The notes under the pieces: model-generated | Databases searched by the model: none | The model's input: the letters and a program-made list of their open reading frames with translations, nothing else | What the model was told of the DNA's origin: nothing | Position numbers and translations under genes: made by a program | In this document: piece by piece, positions 45,488 to 53,740 of the stretch | How the letters are laid out: every line of letters begins with the position of its first letter | Position numbering within the stretch: the first letter of the stretch is position 1 | From: an uncultured Mollicutes bacterium | GTDB lineage: Bacteria > Bacillota_I > Bacilli_A > RFN20 > CAG-826 | Length of the DNA: 64,000 bases | Assembly (NCBI GenBank): GCA_900540385.1 | Contig: UQFY01000009.1 | Coordinates: forward strand, 1-64,000 | Direction of reading: 5' to 3'

Positions 45488-45897
45488 CCTTTCTTCAAAA
45501 TGATATTTGCATAAACCGCTGTTTCGCCACTTTGGATAATACAATAGGCTTTTTTAGCGCGTTCATAAAAAGCGAAACGTTCAATCATTCCTTTACGGGT
45601 GTTTGGCTCCATTTCTGAAGCAATTTCATCATACTTATTCCAGATTTCAGGTGTTGGATCGCCATTTGTTGTTTCCATCAAGAAGAAATTGGCAGGACTA
45701 TAGGTATCAAGAGGAATCAAAGTTAGGATGGCTTTTAATAACTCTTCTCCCCCAATTCCATCCGCACGAACAACTTTAGGACCAAGACTTGATCCAGGGA
45801 AATTCCCGTCTCCAATAACGATTTCGTCTCCGTGTCCCATTTCATCTAAAACCTTCAATAATTCAGGGCTAAGGCAAGCTGGAATGTTTTTTAGCAT
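45466..45897 (-). CDS. fucU: RbsD/FucU-family sugar mutarotase
   Basis: A 143-residue cytosolic protein of the fucose mutarotase/ribose pyranase family. The signature MLKNIPACLSPELLKVLDEMGHGDEIVIGDGNFPGSS is characteristic, with the His of MGHGD as the functional residue. Length and the YERAKKAYCIIQSGETAVYANIILKKGV ending fit FucU better than RbsD. It interconverts sugar anomers so that imported fucose or a similar sugar can be metabolised. No fucose pathway genes are next to it; the nearest sugar genes begin at 47.4 kb. It stands alone, convergent with the antiporter gene. Confidence 0.85.
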   Translation of the reverse strand: MLKNIPACLSPELLKVLDEMGHGDEIVIGDGNFPGSSLGPKVVRADGIGGEELLKAILTLIPLDTYSPANFFLMETTNGDPTPEIWNKYDEIASEMEPNTRKGMIERFAFYERAKKAYCIIQSGETAVYANIILKKGVVKQSA

Positions 45898-46032
45898 GAT
45901 TATGTGCTCCTATCTTTTTCTATATTGTAACCATTAATCATTCTCGTTTTTTGTGTTTTCAATATATAAGGAAAAAGTAAATAGATAAATGCATGTCTTC
46001 TTGGCAAAATGATTTCAAAAGATTTCATTTAT

Positions 46033-46065
46033 TTTAATTGCATATTTTTATTATGTTTTTATGCA
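46033..46065 (+). repeat. 33-bp perfect direct repeat, left copy flanking Fic gene
   Basis: Begins TTTAATTGCATATTTTTATT and ends TTTATGCA; identical to 47144-47176. It lies 41 bp upstream of the Fic start codon and contains inward-facing TTGCATA and TATGCA arms, so it can form a hairpin or act as an operator. Confidence 0.9.
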
Positions 46066-46106
46066 TTTAGATTTATTTTAAACATCTTTTAACCTAAAAT
46101 ATATTC

Positions 46107-47147
46107 ATGAAATTCATCAATCTTAAAGAACAAATTTCCGAGTTAAATGTGCCTTCCATCATCTCCATGCTGCAGGCGGTTGAATTCAATAGAGGAAAAG
46201 CCTTTGAATTACCAAAAAAACTAAAAATCAACAGGCTTCATGACTTGAACAAAAGAAGAAGCGTTACCAGCAGTAATGAAATCGAAGGGATAAAGATTAA
46301 ACGAGCTAGAGAAAATGACATCTTATTAAACCATTTGAGTCCAGAAACAAAGGAAGAGTATCTCTTATATGGATACAACAAAGCCTTAGAAAACGTTTTC
46401 AAAGTCTATAAATATCAGTCGTTGTCAGAATCCTATATTAAAGATCTTCATTATTTTTTATATGAATCGTTGACCCCTCAGTTCGGTGGAAAATATAAAA
46501 CTGAACAGAATTATATTCGAGAGTATGACAACAAGGGTAGGCTAATGAGAACCATTTTTATTCCTAGCAAGCCTGAAGAAGTCGAAAGTTTAATGGGCAA
46601 TTTGATATTCCAATTCAACGAATGCATTAGTGATCCAAATTGTAATATTCTCATAACGATTTTCGTTTTTATATTAAATTTTTTGTGTATTCATCCATTC
46701 TTTGATGGAAACGGCCGTGTTTCAAGACTTCTTACCACTTTTCTTTTAATGAAATATGGATATGACATTGATCAGTATTATTCTATTTCTTATGTAATTT
46801 TAAATAATTCCGACGCTTATTATTCATCCTTAGAAAACTCTTCAATTGGTTGGGAGACAAATAACAACAATTGTGAGTATTTCGTTCATTTCATGCTTGA
46901 ATGCCTTAAAGAAGCGTATAAGCAGACAGCCTACATTTTTAACATTAATTCCATGGATACTCATTCCAACGAAAAAATATTAAAAGTTATCCAAGACTCG
47001 AAAGAGCCTATTGCCAAATCTGAAATCGAAGAAATACTTGTTAATTTATCAAGAACAACAATCGAAAAATCATTACGAGAGCTTTTAATTCAGCACAAAA
47101 TTCAAATAGTTCAAAACGGTAAATACGCCAAATACTATAAACTTTAA
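46107..47147 (+). CDS. Fic-domain protein (AMPylator-type), class II
   Basis: A 346-residue protein of the Fic family, which usually transfers AMP from ATP to hydroxyl groups of target proteins. The catalytic motif HPFFDGNGR is intact (His196). An N-terminal inhibitory motif SNEIEG (Ser56 to Glu60-Gly61) fits the class II S/T-xxx-E-G/N pattern, so activity should be self-restrained. A C-terminal winged helix (KEPIAKSEIEEILVNLSRTTIEKSLRELL) suggests DNA binding. There is no separate antitoxin gene. The gene is bracketed by perfect 33-bp direct repeats, the second overlapping its stop codon. Confidence 0.92.
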   Translation: MKFINLKEQISELNVPSIISMLQAVEFNRGKAFELPKKLKINRLHDLNKRRSVTSSNEIEGIKIKRARENDILLNHLSPETKEEYLLYGYNKALENVFKVYKYQSLSESYIKDLHYFLYESLTPQFGGKYKTEQNYIREYDNKGRLMRTIFIPSKPEEVESLMGNLIFQFNECISDPNCNILITIFVFILNFLCIHPFFDGNGRVSRLLTTFLLMKYGYDIDQYYSISYVILNNSDAYYSSLENSSIGWETNNNNCEYFVHFMLECLKEAYKQTAYIFNINSMDTHSNEKILKVIQDSKEPIAKSEIEEILVNLSRTTIEKSLRELLIQHKIQIVQNGKYAKYYKL

Positions 47148-47176
47148 TTGCATATTTTTATTATGTTTTTATGCAA
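47144..47176 (+). repeat. 33-bp perfect direct repeat, right copy flanking Fic gene
   Basis: Identical to 46033-46065. Here the flanking bases extend it into a 12-bp inverted repeat (TTTAATTGCATA and TATGCAATTAAA). The first bases include the Fic stop codon, so it may also act as a weak terminator. Confidence 0.9.
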
Positions 47177-47235
47177 TTAAAAAATAGTCATGAAAGAAAA
47201 CTTAGATTTACAGGCATCATTCATTAGAAGGTTAA

Positions 47236-47259
47236 GTCATACATGGGTCGCCTCTTTTT
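47236..47259 (-). repeat. dispersed short repeat, copy between Fic and GH31 genes
   Basis: TCATACATGGGTCGCCTCTT and the following T-run resemble the ends of the element at 31593-31719. CATACATGGGTC is also found, reversed, at 34031-34043. Confidence 0.5.
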
Positions 47260-47328
47260 TGTTTTAACACGGAAATTCGGTTCACGACACTTCATTTTTC
47301 CCTTCTTTTGCTCTCTCTTTTTCTAAAA

Positions 47329-47377
47329 TATTATTTTTAATAATGAATGGGTCACTCCCGCTTTTATTAAAATAATA
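47329..47377. promoter_or_regulatory. inverted repeat upstream of the GH31 operon
   Basis: TATTATTTTTAATAA (47329-47343) and TTATTAAAATAATA (47364-47377) are complementary except for one A. The site lies 16-64 bp before the GH31 start and may bind the LacI-type regulator encoded at the end of the operon, or form a leader hairpin. Confidence 0.4.
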
Positions 47378-47392
47378 ATTGAGGTAAAAAAC

Positions 47393-49816
47393 ATGCTCGA
47401 TAAACATTTAATCGCATCAACAGATCCTGTTGCAAAAAAGGAATCTATCGTTTTTTGGAAACAATACCGCATAACAATCCTATTCGATGAACTTTTTAGA
47501 ATAGAGAAATCAGAAAACCACGTCTTTAACGATCAAGCAACTCAAATCGTTTGGTTCCGTAACAAGAAAACCCCTAAATATGAAATCTTGGAACAAGAAG
47601 AATGCTTAAAAATCAAAACCAGAAAAGTCACTTTGGTTCTCATTGATAGCAATTCCATTGAAGATTCTTTCGTGATCATCAAAGGAAAAGAAGTTCACTT
47701 AGATAACAAAGAAAACTTAAAAGGAACAGCAAGAACACTTGACTGTTATGACGGTGAATATTTAACCAATTACCAAGAAGAGGGCCCTAGAAGCAAGATA
47801 ATCCTAGATAACGGGGTCGCTAGCAAAAATGGCGTTGCCGTTATTGATGACAGCCATTCCCTTTTGCTAAACAAGGAAGGTTCTTTAGAAAAAGCCCCGA
47901 AAGGTCATCAAGATTATTATGTTTTTGCTTATGGCCATAACTATCGTGAAGCGGTTAAAGCCTTATTTGAAATCACAGGATATGCACCTATACTTCCTCG
48001 ATACGCTTTTGGAAACTGGTGGAGCAGATATCATGATTATACCGATAAGGAATATATGACTCTTCTCTATAAATTCATTGATAGAGACGTTCCTATAACC
48101 GTATCTACAATTGATATGGATTGGCATTATAACTCAAGAAATCTCGATGCAGCAAAACATATTAGTGAACTAGGAAGAGACACTCCTTTTTATGGAGGAA
48201 AAGATGGCTGGACGGGATACACTTGGAATAAAGATCTTTTCAAAAATTACAAACAATTCCTTAAGGATATAACGGATCTAGGATTCCACATTACTTTAAA
48301 TTTGCATCCCGCATGTGGAGTCCGTTGGTTTGAAGATTGCTATAAAGATTTTGCCATCGCAATGGGAAAAGACCCAAATAAAGGTGAGCAGATTCCCTTC
48401 GATTTCACCGATGATAATTTCATCAACAATTACTTCAAAATCATCCATAAACCATACGAAAACGATGGAGTTAGTTTCTATTGGATTGATTGGCAACAAG
48501 GCACGAATTCAAAAATGCCTGGCTTAGATCCATTATGGGCGTTAAACCATTACCACTACTTAGATAATAGTTTGAACCATGAGCATGGTTTAATCCTATC
48601 TCGTTACTCTGGAATAGGATCTCATCGATATCCAATTGGTTTTTCAGGGGATACCGTATCGAGTTGGGATACGATGAACTACATCAGTGAATTCACCTCT
48701 AAATCCACTAATGTTGGCTATACCTATTGGAGCCATGATATTGGGGGGCACTATGGAGGAAGATTAGAATATCAGCTATATACTCGTTTCCTTCAATTTG
48801 GAGTGTTCTCCCCTATCAACAGACTCCATTCTTCGGATATGCCAATCATCTCCAAAGAACCTTGGTATTATCTGAATGGAGCTGGGGATATCGCCATCGA
48901 TTTCTTGAGATTAAGACATAAATTAATTCCATATCTCTACTCAAGTTGCTATAAGACCCATCTAAAAGGCTTGGGTTTAATCGAACCGCTCTATTATTCA
49001 CTAGGGAATATTAAGAAAGGTTACGAATATCCTAACGAATATATTTTTGCTCAAGATGGATTTATCGTTCCTGCAACCCATCCACTTAATAAAGATGGCT
49101 ACACCATAGAAAAAGGATATCTTCCAAAAGGTAGATATTTTGACTTCTTCACCCATGATATCTATGAGCTTAATAAGAATAAGGAAATCAAATTCGCACG
49201 AACCCTGGAGAACTTCCCATACCTAGTGAAAGCAGGTTCCTTCATCCCTCTATCAATGGATAAAAACCAAAATAATGAGGTTGAAAATCCAACAACATTA
49301 AACCTTGTAACATCAAAAGGAGACAAGAAATACACCCTTTATGAAGATAAAGGAAAGACGGTCTCTAAAACGTTATTCGAAAATCAACTTCTAAACGAAA
49401 ATACCCTGCAATTATCCATTCGTTTTGATAAAGCGGACAAGGTCTTCGATAAAAAGAGAACTTTTGTCTTTGATTATGTTGATTTAAAAAACGCCAACAT
49501 CAAAGTCTTTATAAACGGGGAGGAATCCAATGACTTCAAGATTCGCTATGCTGAAAATCTAAGATTCGAGTTACCTGTCGATAATAAATCAAAATACGTC
49601 GTAGAAATCTCCTTTGAAAAAGAAGATAGATTTGAAGAAATTAAAGAGAATTTGAAACGTATCTTGTATTCCATCGATACCCAATCGAAAAACAAATACG
49701 TTGTCTATGATCAAATTCTAAAGAACCCAACAAACTTATATGAACTGATTCAGGCCATTAAGAGCAGTAAGGTCTTAAACAAATCAGAAAAAGTACGATT
49801 ATTGGAAATATGCTAA
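47393..49816 (+). CDS. GH31 alpha-glycosidase
   Basis: An 807-residue cytosolic enzyme (no signal peptide), probably an alpha-glucosidase or alpha-xylosidase. The GH31 layout is complete: an N-terminal beta-sandwich, then a TIM barrel with TISTIDMDWH-like strand VSTIDMDWHYN, nucleophile Asp366 in FYWIDWQQGT, and acid/base Asp420 in GFSGDTVSSWDTM. Distal beta domains follow. An additional C-terminal helical tail of about 60 residues (from EKEDRFEEIKENL) is not part of the usual fold. First gene of the operon, with TTGAGG upstream of the ATG. It would release glucose or xylose from imported oligosaccharides. Confidence 0.92.
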   Translation: MLDKHLIASTDPVAKKESIVFWKQYRITILFDELFRIEKSENHVFNDQATQIVWFRNKKTPKYEILEQEECLKIKTRKVTLVLIDSNSIEDSFVIIKGKEVHLDNKENLKGTARTLDCYDGEYLTNYQEEGPRSKIILDNGVASKNGVAVIDDSHSLLLNKEGSLEKAPKGHQDYYVFAYGHNYREAVKALFEITGYAPILPRYAFGNWWSRYHDYTDKEYMTLLYKFIDRDVPITVSTIDMDWHYNSRNLDAAKHISELGRDTPFYGGKDGWTGYTWNKDLFKNYKQFLKDITDLGFHITLNLHPACGVRWFEDCYKDFAIAMGKDPNKGEQIPFDFTDDNFINNYFKIIHKPYENDGVSFYWIDWQQGTNSKMPGLDPLWALNHYHYLDNSLNHEHGLILSRYSGIGSHRYPIGFSGDTVSSWDTMNYISEFTSKSTNVGYTYWSHDIGGHYGGRLEYQLYTRFLQFGVFSPINRLHSSDMPIISKEPWYYLNGAGDIAIDFLRLRHKLIPYLYSSCYKTHLKGLGLIEPLYYSLGNIKKGYEYPNEYIFAQDGFIVPATHPLNKDGYTIEKGYLPKGRYFDFFTHDIYELNKNKEIKFARTLENFPYLVKAGSFIPLSMDKNQNNEVENPTTLNLVTSKGDKKYTLYEDKGKTVSKTLFENQLLNENTLQLSIRFDKADKVFDKKRTFVFDYVDLKNANIKVFINGEESNDFKIRYAENLRFELPVDNKSKYVVEISFEKEDRFEEIKENLKRILYSIDTQSKNKYVVYDQILKNPTNLYELIQAIKSSKVLNKSEKVRLLEIC

Positions 49817-49867
49817 TAGGCAAATACAATGAGTAAAGGAATAGAAATGAATCAAAAGGATTGAACC

Positions 49868-50692
49868 ATGATTTATAAAACAATCAATTTAAAAGATGAA
49901 TACCCTATGTTAAAAAATGACGTAAGGTTACATTGTTATTGCCCATCCAATTTCAATGAATTCAGTAAGGACAGAAAGAGAAAATGCGTTCTTACTCTTC
50001 CTGGCGGAGCATATTGCTTTTTATCCGAAAGAGAAGCGGAGCCTGTTGTCCTTAAATTCTTAAGTGAGGATTTAGCGTGCTTTTGTCTTGAATATAATCT
50101 TGGGCCTTATGAATACCCCTATCCGATGATTGAAGGCTTTGCGGCCATTAGCTATATCCGTAAACACCAAGATGAATTCCACGTCGATCCGAATCACATT
50201 ATCGTTGCAGGATTTTCAGCAGGGGGACATTTTGCCGCTTCCTTAGGCGCTTTTTGTATCAAAAAAGAATACGCTGATTTCTTAAACGTGAAGCTGGAAG
50301 ACATCAAGGTAAACGGGCTTATTTTATCCTACCCCGTTATCACAATGGGGGATTGCACCCATGGTCCAACCAGAGATCAGTTATTGAAAGAAAGACCAGA
50401 TTTAAAAGACTACTATTCTATTGAAAAACAAGTGACACCTGCTTACCCAGTAACCTTCCTATGGACAACAAACGACGATACATGCGTAGATGCTTCTAAC
50501 TCCTTGCTTCTTGCACTTGCCTTAAAGAAAAATAAAGTAAGGTTTGAACTCCATTACTATCCAATAGGAGACCATGGTGGAAGTTTAGCAAACGAAATCG
50601 TTAGCCCAAAAGATGATTATTTAACGAATGTTCTATCTTATTTCTCTTCTTGGATAGATCTTGCCATTCAATTTATAAAGAAGATTGCTTGA
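49868..50692 (+). CDS. alpha/beta-hydrolase, sugar-acetyl-esterase-like
   Basis: A 274-residue cytosolic serine hydrolase. The oxyanion region LPGGAYCFLS, nucleophile elbow GFSAGGH (Ser in GxSxG), an acidic residue in WTTNDDTCVD and the His of YPIGDHGG complete a catalytic triad. The family includes hemicellulose and xylan acetyl esterases such as BD-FAE types. Lying between GH31 and GH3 genes, it probably removes acetyl groups from imported oligosaccharides so the glycosidases can act. It overlaps the upstream non-coding part of the GH3 frame but not its chosen start. Confidence 0.85.
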   Translation: MIYKTINLKDEYPMLKNDVRLHCYCPSNFNEFSKDRKRKCVLTLPGGAYCFLSEREAEPVVLKFLSEDLACFCLEYNLGPYEYPYPMIEGFAAISYIRKHQDEFHVDPNHIIVAGFSAGGHFAASLGAFCIKKEYADFLNVKLEDIKVNGLILSYPVITMGDCTHGPTRDQLLKERPDLKDYYSIEKQVTPAYPVTFLWTTNDDTCVDASNSLLLALALKKNKVRFELHYYPIGDHGGSLANEIVSPKDDYLTNVLSYFSSWIDLAIQFIKKIA

Positions 50693-50702
50693 GGAAACAA
50701 AA

Positions 50703-52676
50703 ATGAAAAAATTAACCGTAAAAGACCTAACAAACGAAGAAAAAGCCAGATTGGTCATTGGCAAAAACGTTTGGCATAACGAAGACTTAGAAGGTAGAGT
50801 CCCTGTCTTTATGATGTCTGATGGCCCGGTGGGAGTAAGACATCCTCGTGATTTAAATTCTGCCGTGACAGATACCGCTCCTTCTATTGCCTATCCTTGC
50901 TTTGAAGCCTTATCACAGACATGGAATCTTACATTGGCTAATAAACTAGGAAAAGCCATTGCTAATGACTGCATGGATTTAGATATCGATGTCATCTTAG
51001 GACCTGGCGTCAATATTAAGCGCTTGCCAGTCAATGGTAGAAACTTTGAGTATCTTTCTGAAGATCCTTTATTGGCTGGTTTATTTGCCAAAAACTATAT
51101 CGAAGGTGTTCAAAAAGAGAACGTCGGAGCTTGTTTGAAACATTTTTGCTGCAACAACACCGAATCTTCTAGAAACTGGAAATCCATGGACGTTTCCGAA
51201 AGAGCGTTAAGAGAAATCTATCTAAAGCCTTTTGAAATTGCTTGTGAGGCAAAGCCATGGGAAGTCATGTGTTCCTATAACCTCGTCAACGGAGTCCGTA
51301 TGAGCGAAAACAAAAAGCTTTATAACATCTTAAGAAACGAGTTTGGGTTTGATGGCTTAATCGTATCGGATTGGTCCGCTGTTAAAGATAGAGAGAAATC
51401 CCTTGATGCGGGTCTTGATCTAGAAATGCCTTTTGAGAAAGCCCATCTCGATGATTTATTAGCAAAAATCAAAGAAAATACACTCAATATTGAGTCATTA
51501 GATACCTGTGCTCAAAGAGTTCTTGATTTCGCTTATAAAGCGGAAAGCACAAGGCCTTTAAGAAAGAAGACTTTATCAATCGAAGACAGATACAACATTT
51601 CCAGAGAAATTGCTGATGAAGGTATCGTTTTATTAAAGAACGATAATAATGCTTTACCTTTAAATCCAAAAGAAGAAAAAGTCATGGTTTCTGGGGCTCC
51701 ATTAAACTGGTATGTTTATGGAGGAGGATCTAGTGAGGTCACCCCTCTTCATGAATACGTAAAACTTCTAGACGCCTTAAAAGAAGAAGGCTTCAACGCA
51801 CAAAGAAACGATGCTCTTAGCTTCAATAGAGGCCCAGTTAGCAGCGTAGATAACCTAGTGGGTGCCTTAAATGACATTATTAAGGGAGGATATGGCACTT
51901 CTATTGTCACCATTTCTCAAGATAATTGGGCGCAATCCGAAGGTTATAACAGACAGAACTTGCTTCTTTCGAATGAACAAGTCTCTTTGATCCACGAAAT
52001 TGCAAAAATCAGCAAGAAGACCATTGTTGTCATCTATTCTGGTGCTCCTGTGGAAATGGGCGAATGGATTGATGAGGTCGATGCCGTCGTTTGGGCAAGC
52101 TACTTAGGCGAGAAAGGCAACGAATCCATTGCAAGAGTCTTATCAGGCAAGGTGAACCCATCCGGAAAAACAAGCGAGACGTTCCCTCTTTGTTTAGAAG
52201 ATTTCGCTTCCATGAGAGCTTATGAAGATGCAAGAAGTTGCGTCTATGAAGAAGACTTGAACGTCGGTTATCGTCAATTCGTAACAGATGGCACTCCAGT
52301 CTTATTCCCATTTGGCTATGGCCTTTCTTATTCCGCTTTTGAATATAGCAACTTGAAGTTAAGCAAAGATGGTAAAAAAGTCATCGTTGAATTCGATGTC
52401 ACGAATACTTCCGATGTCGATGGCAAGGAAACAGCAGAAATCTATGTAGAAGACTTAACAAGAGTCACATATAGACCAAAATACGAATTAAAAGGTTTCC
52501 AAAAAACGCTTATCAAAGCCAAAGAAACCAAGCGTTTCCATATCGAATTAGGTGAAGATGCCTTCCAATACTATTCCACTTCCTATGATAAATGGACCGT
52601 CAATCATGGCGTTTTCAAAATCATGGTTGGGAAAAGCTGCCTTGATATCGAATTAGAGGAGAATATTGAATATTAA
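50703..52676 (+). CDS. GH3 beta-glycosidase, standard domain order
   Basis: A 657-residue cytosolic enzyme without signal or membrane segments. The TIM-barrel domain comes first (VFMMSDGPVGVRHPR, then GRNFEYLSEDPLLAG and the nucleophile Asp223 in GLIVSDWSAV), followed by the sandwich domain (ADEGIVLLKNDNNALPL) and a fibronectin-III-like C-terminal domain (VEFDVTNTSDVDGKETAEIYV). This is the usual order, opposite to the two membrane GH3 proteins in the window. The ATG at 50703 follows TTGAGG; a TTG at 50685 is less likely. It probably acts on imported beta-linked ends; exact specificity is open. Confidence 0.92.
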   Translation: MKKLTVKDLTNEEKARLVIGKNVWHNEDLEGRVPVFMMSDGPVGVRHPRDLNSAVTDTAPSIAYPCFEALSQTWNLTLANKLGKAIANDCMDLDIDVILGPGVNIKRLPVNGRNFEYLSEDPLLAGLFAKNYIEGVQKENVGACLKHFCCNNTESSRNWKSMDVSERALREIYLKPFEIACEAKPWEVMCSYNLVNGVRMSENKKLYNILRNEFGFDGLIVSDWSAVKDREKSLDAGLDLEMPFEKAHLDDLLAKIKENTLNIESLDTCAQRVLDFAYKAESTRPLRKKTLSIEDRYNISREIADEGIVLLKNDNNALPLNPKEEKVMVSGAPLNWYVYGGGSSEVTPLHEYVKLLDALKEEGFNAQRNDALSFNRGPVSSVDNLVGALNDIIKGGYGTSIVTISQDNWAQSEGYNRQNLLLSNEQVSLIHEIAKISKKTIVVIYSGAPVEMGEWIDEVDAVVWASYLGEKGNESIARVLSGKVNPSGKTSETFPLCLEDFASMRAYEDARSCVYEEDLNVGYRQFVTDGTPVLFPFGYGLSYSAFEYSNLKLSKDGKKVIVEFDVTNTSDVDGKETAEIYVEDLTRVTYRPKYELKGFQKTLIKAKETKRFHIELGEDAFQYYSTSYDKWTVNHGVFKIMVGKSCLDIELEENIEY

Positions 52677-53700
52677 AGAAAAAGCAATATTATCTTATAT
52701 CGATAAGGCGGATGCGTTTATGGCGAATAAAGCGACTGGATTAAAAGAAATTGCCTACGAAGTTGGGCTATCAATCAACACAGTTTCACGCGCCTTAAGA
52801 GATTGCGATGATATTGCTGAATCTACCAAAAAGATGATTCGCGAAAAAGCATATGAACTTGGCTATATGCCAAATACTGTCTCTCAATTTTTAAAGAGAG
52901 AAGGTAGACAACTAGTCGCTATAGTCGCTGGTAATTTCCAAAATTATTTCTTCGTTACTCTTTCAAACAAGCTGGTGAATACGTTGTTTCTTGCTGGATA
53001 TGACTACACCATTATCAACATGAACAACTTCTCCTCTTGTGACCTAATAAAACAATGTATATCTCAAAGAGTAGACGCCATCATTTCCTTAATTCAACTC
53101 GATGATGACGCTCTCGAGATAGCAAAGCTGCACAACATCCCGATTATTTGCTTAGGCAATAACAGCGAATCTCTTGATTTTGACTTTATTGAGCCTTCTA
53201 ATAGCTCAGGAGTCAATATCGCGGCAAACTATCTACTAAACTATCATGGCATTAGCAAATTAATCTATGTCTATGACCATGATAATGAAACTTGCATAAA
53301 AAGAGGCAAGCTATTCGAAGAAGCCGTAAAGGAAATCAACGCCCAAGCAGAAGTCAAAGCCATAAAGCTTGAAGAAGCAATCGAAACCTTGCCTAATTTA
53401 GTCAGAAAAGGCTATACAGGCGTATTCTGTTTCAACGATGAGATTGCCTATATCCTTTTAGATGGAATCAACAAAAAGATACCTAACTTCCGAAGAATCT
53501 ATCCTCGTTTCCATCTTATTGGATACGATGCTGTCTGCACCCACTTAATTGGCATGGTAGACATTACTTCAATCGATTATGATTATGACCTTTTAGCGGA
53601 AAAGTCCGTCGAACTATTAAAAGATCGTCTCCTCAATCCAAAAAAGGAAAGAGCGGCAATCAAAATCCCTTGTCACTTACACCAAAGAAAGATTAACTAA
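52666..53700 (+). CDS. LacI-family transcriptional regulator
   Basis: A 344-residue regulator. The N-terminal helix-turn-helix GLKEIAYEVGLSINTVSRALRDC and hinge are followed by a periplasmic-binding-like sensor domain. The start is a TTG at 52666 with GAGGAG 6 bases upstream, overlapping the GH3 gene by 11 bases, so the regulator is made together with the enzymes. It probably senses the imported sugar and controls this operon and the convergent transport operon. Compared with LacI, the region before the helix-turn-helix is longer by about 20 residues. Confidence 0.92.
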   Translation: MNIKEKAILSYIDKADAFMANKATGLKEIAYEVGLSINTVSRALRDCDDIAESTKKMIREKAYELGYMPNTVSQFLKREGRQLVAIVAGNFQNYFFVTLSNKLVNTLFLAGYDYTIINMNNFSSCDLIKQCISQRVDAIISLIQLDDDALEIAKLHNIPIICLGNNSESLDFDFIEPSNSSGVNIAANYLLNYHGISKLIYVYDHDNETCIKRGKLFEEAVKEINAQAEVKAIKLEEAIETLPNLVRKGYTGVFCFNDEIAYILLDGINKKIPNFRRIYPRFHLIGYDAVCTHLIGMVDITSIDYDYDLLAEKSVELLKDRLLNPKKERAAIKIPCHLHQRKIN

Positions 53701-53704
53701 AAAG

Positions 53705-53734
53705 GTTGGCGAATTCGCCAACCATTTCTTTTTA
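53705..53734. terminator. bidirectional terminator between the two sugar operons
   Basis: GGTTGGCGAATTCGCCAACC is a perfect 20-bp palindrome with T-rich sequence on both outer sides. It terminates both the GH31 operon and the transport operon. Confidence 0.9.
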
Positions 53735-53740
53735 TATCCT

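Noticed and set aside
46107..47147. Fic toxin-antitoxin pair
   Set aside because: No small antitoxin gene adjoins it; the inhibitory motif is within the protein itself.
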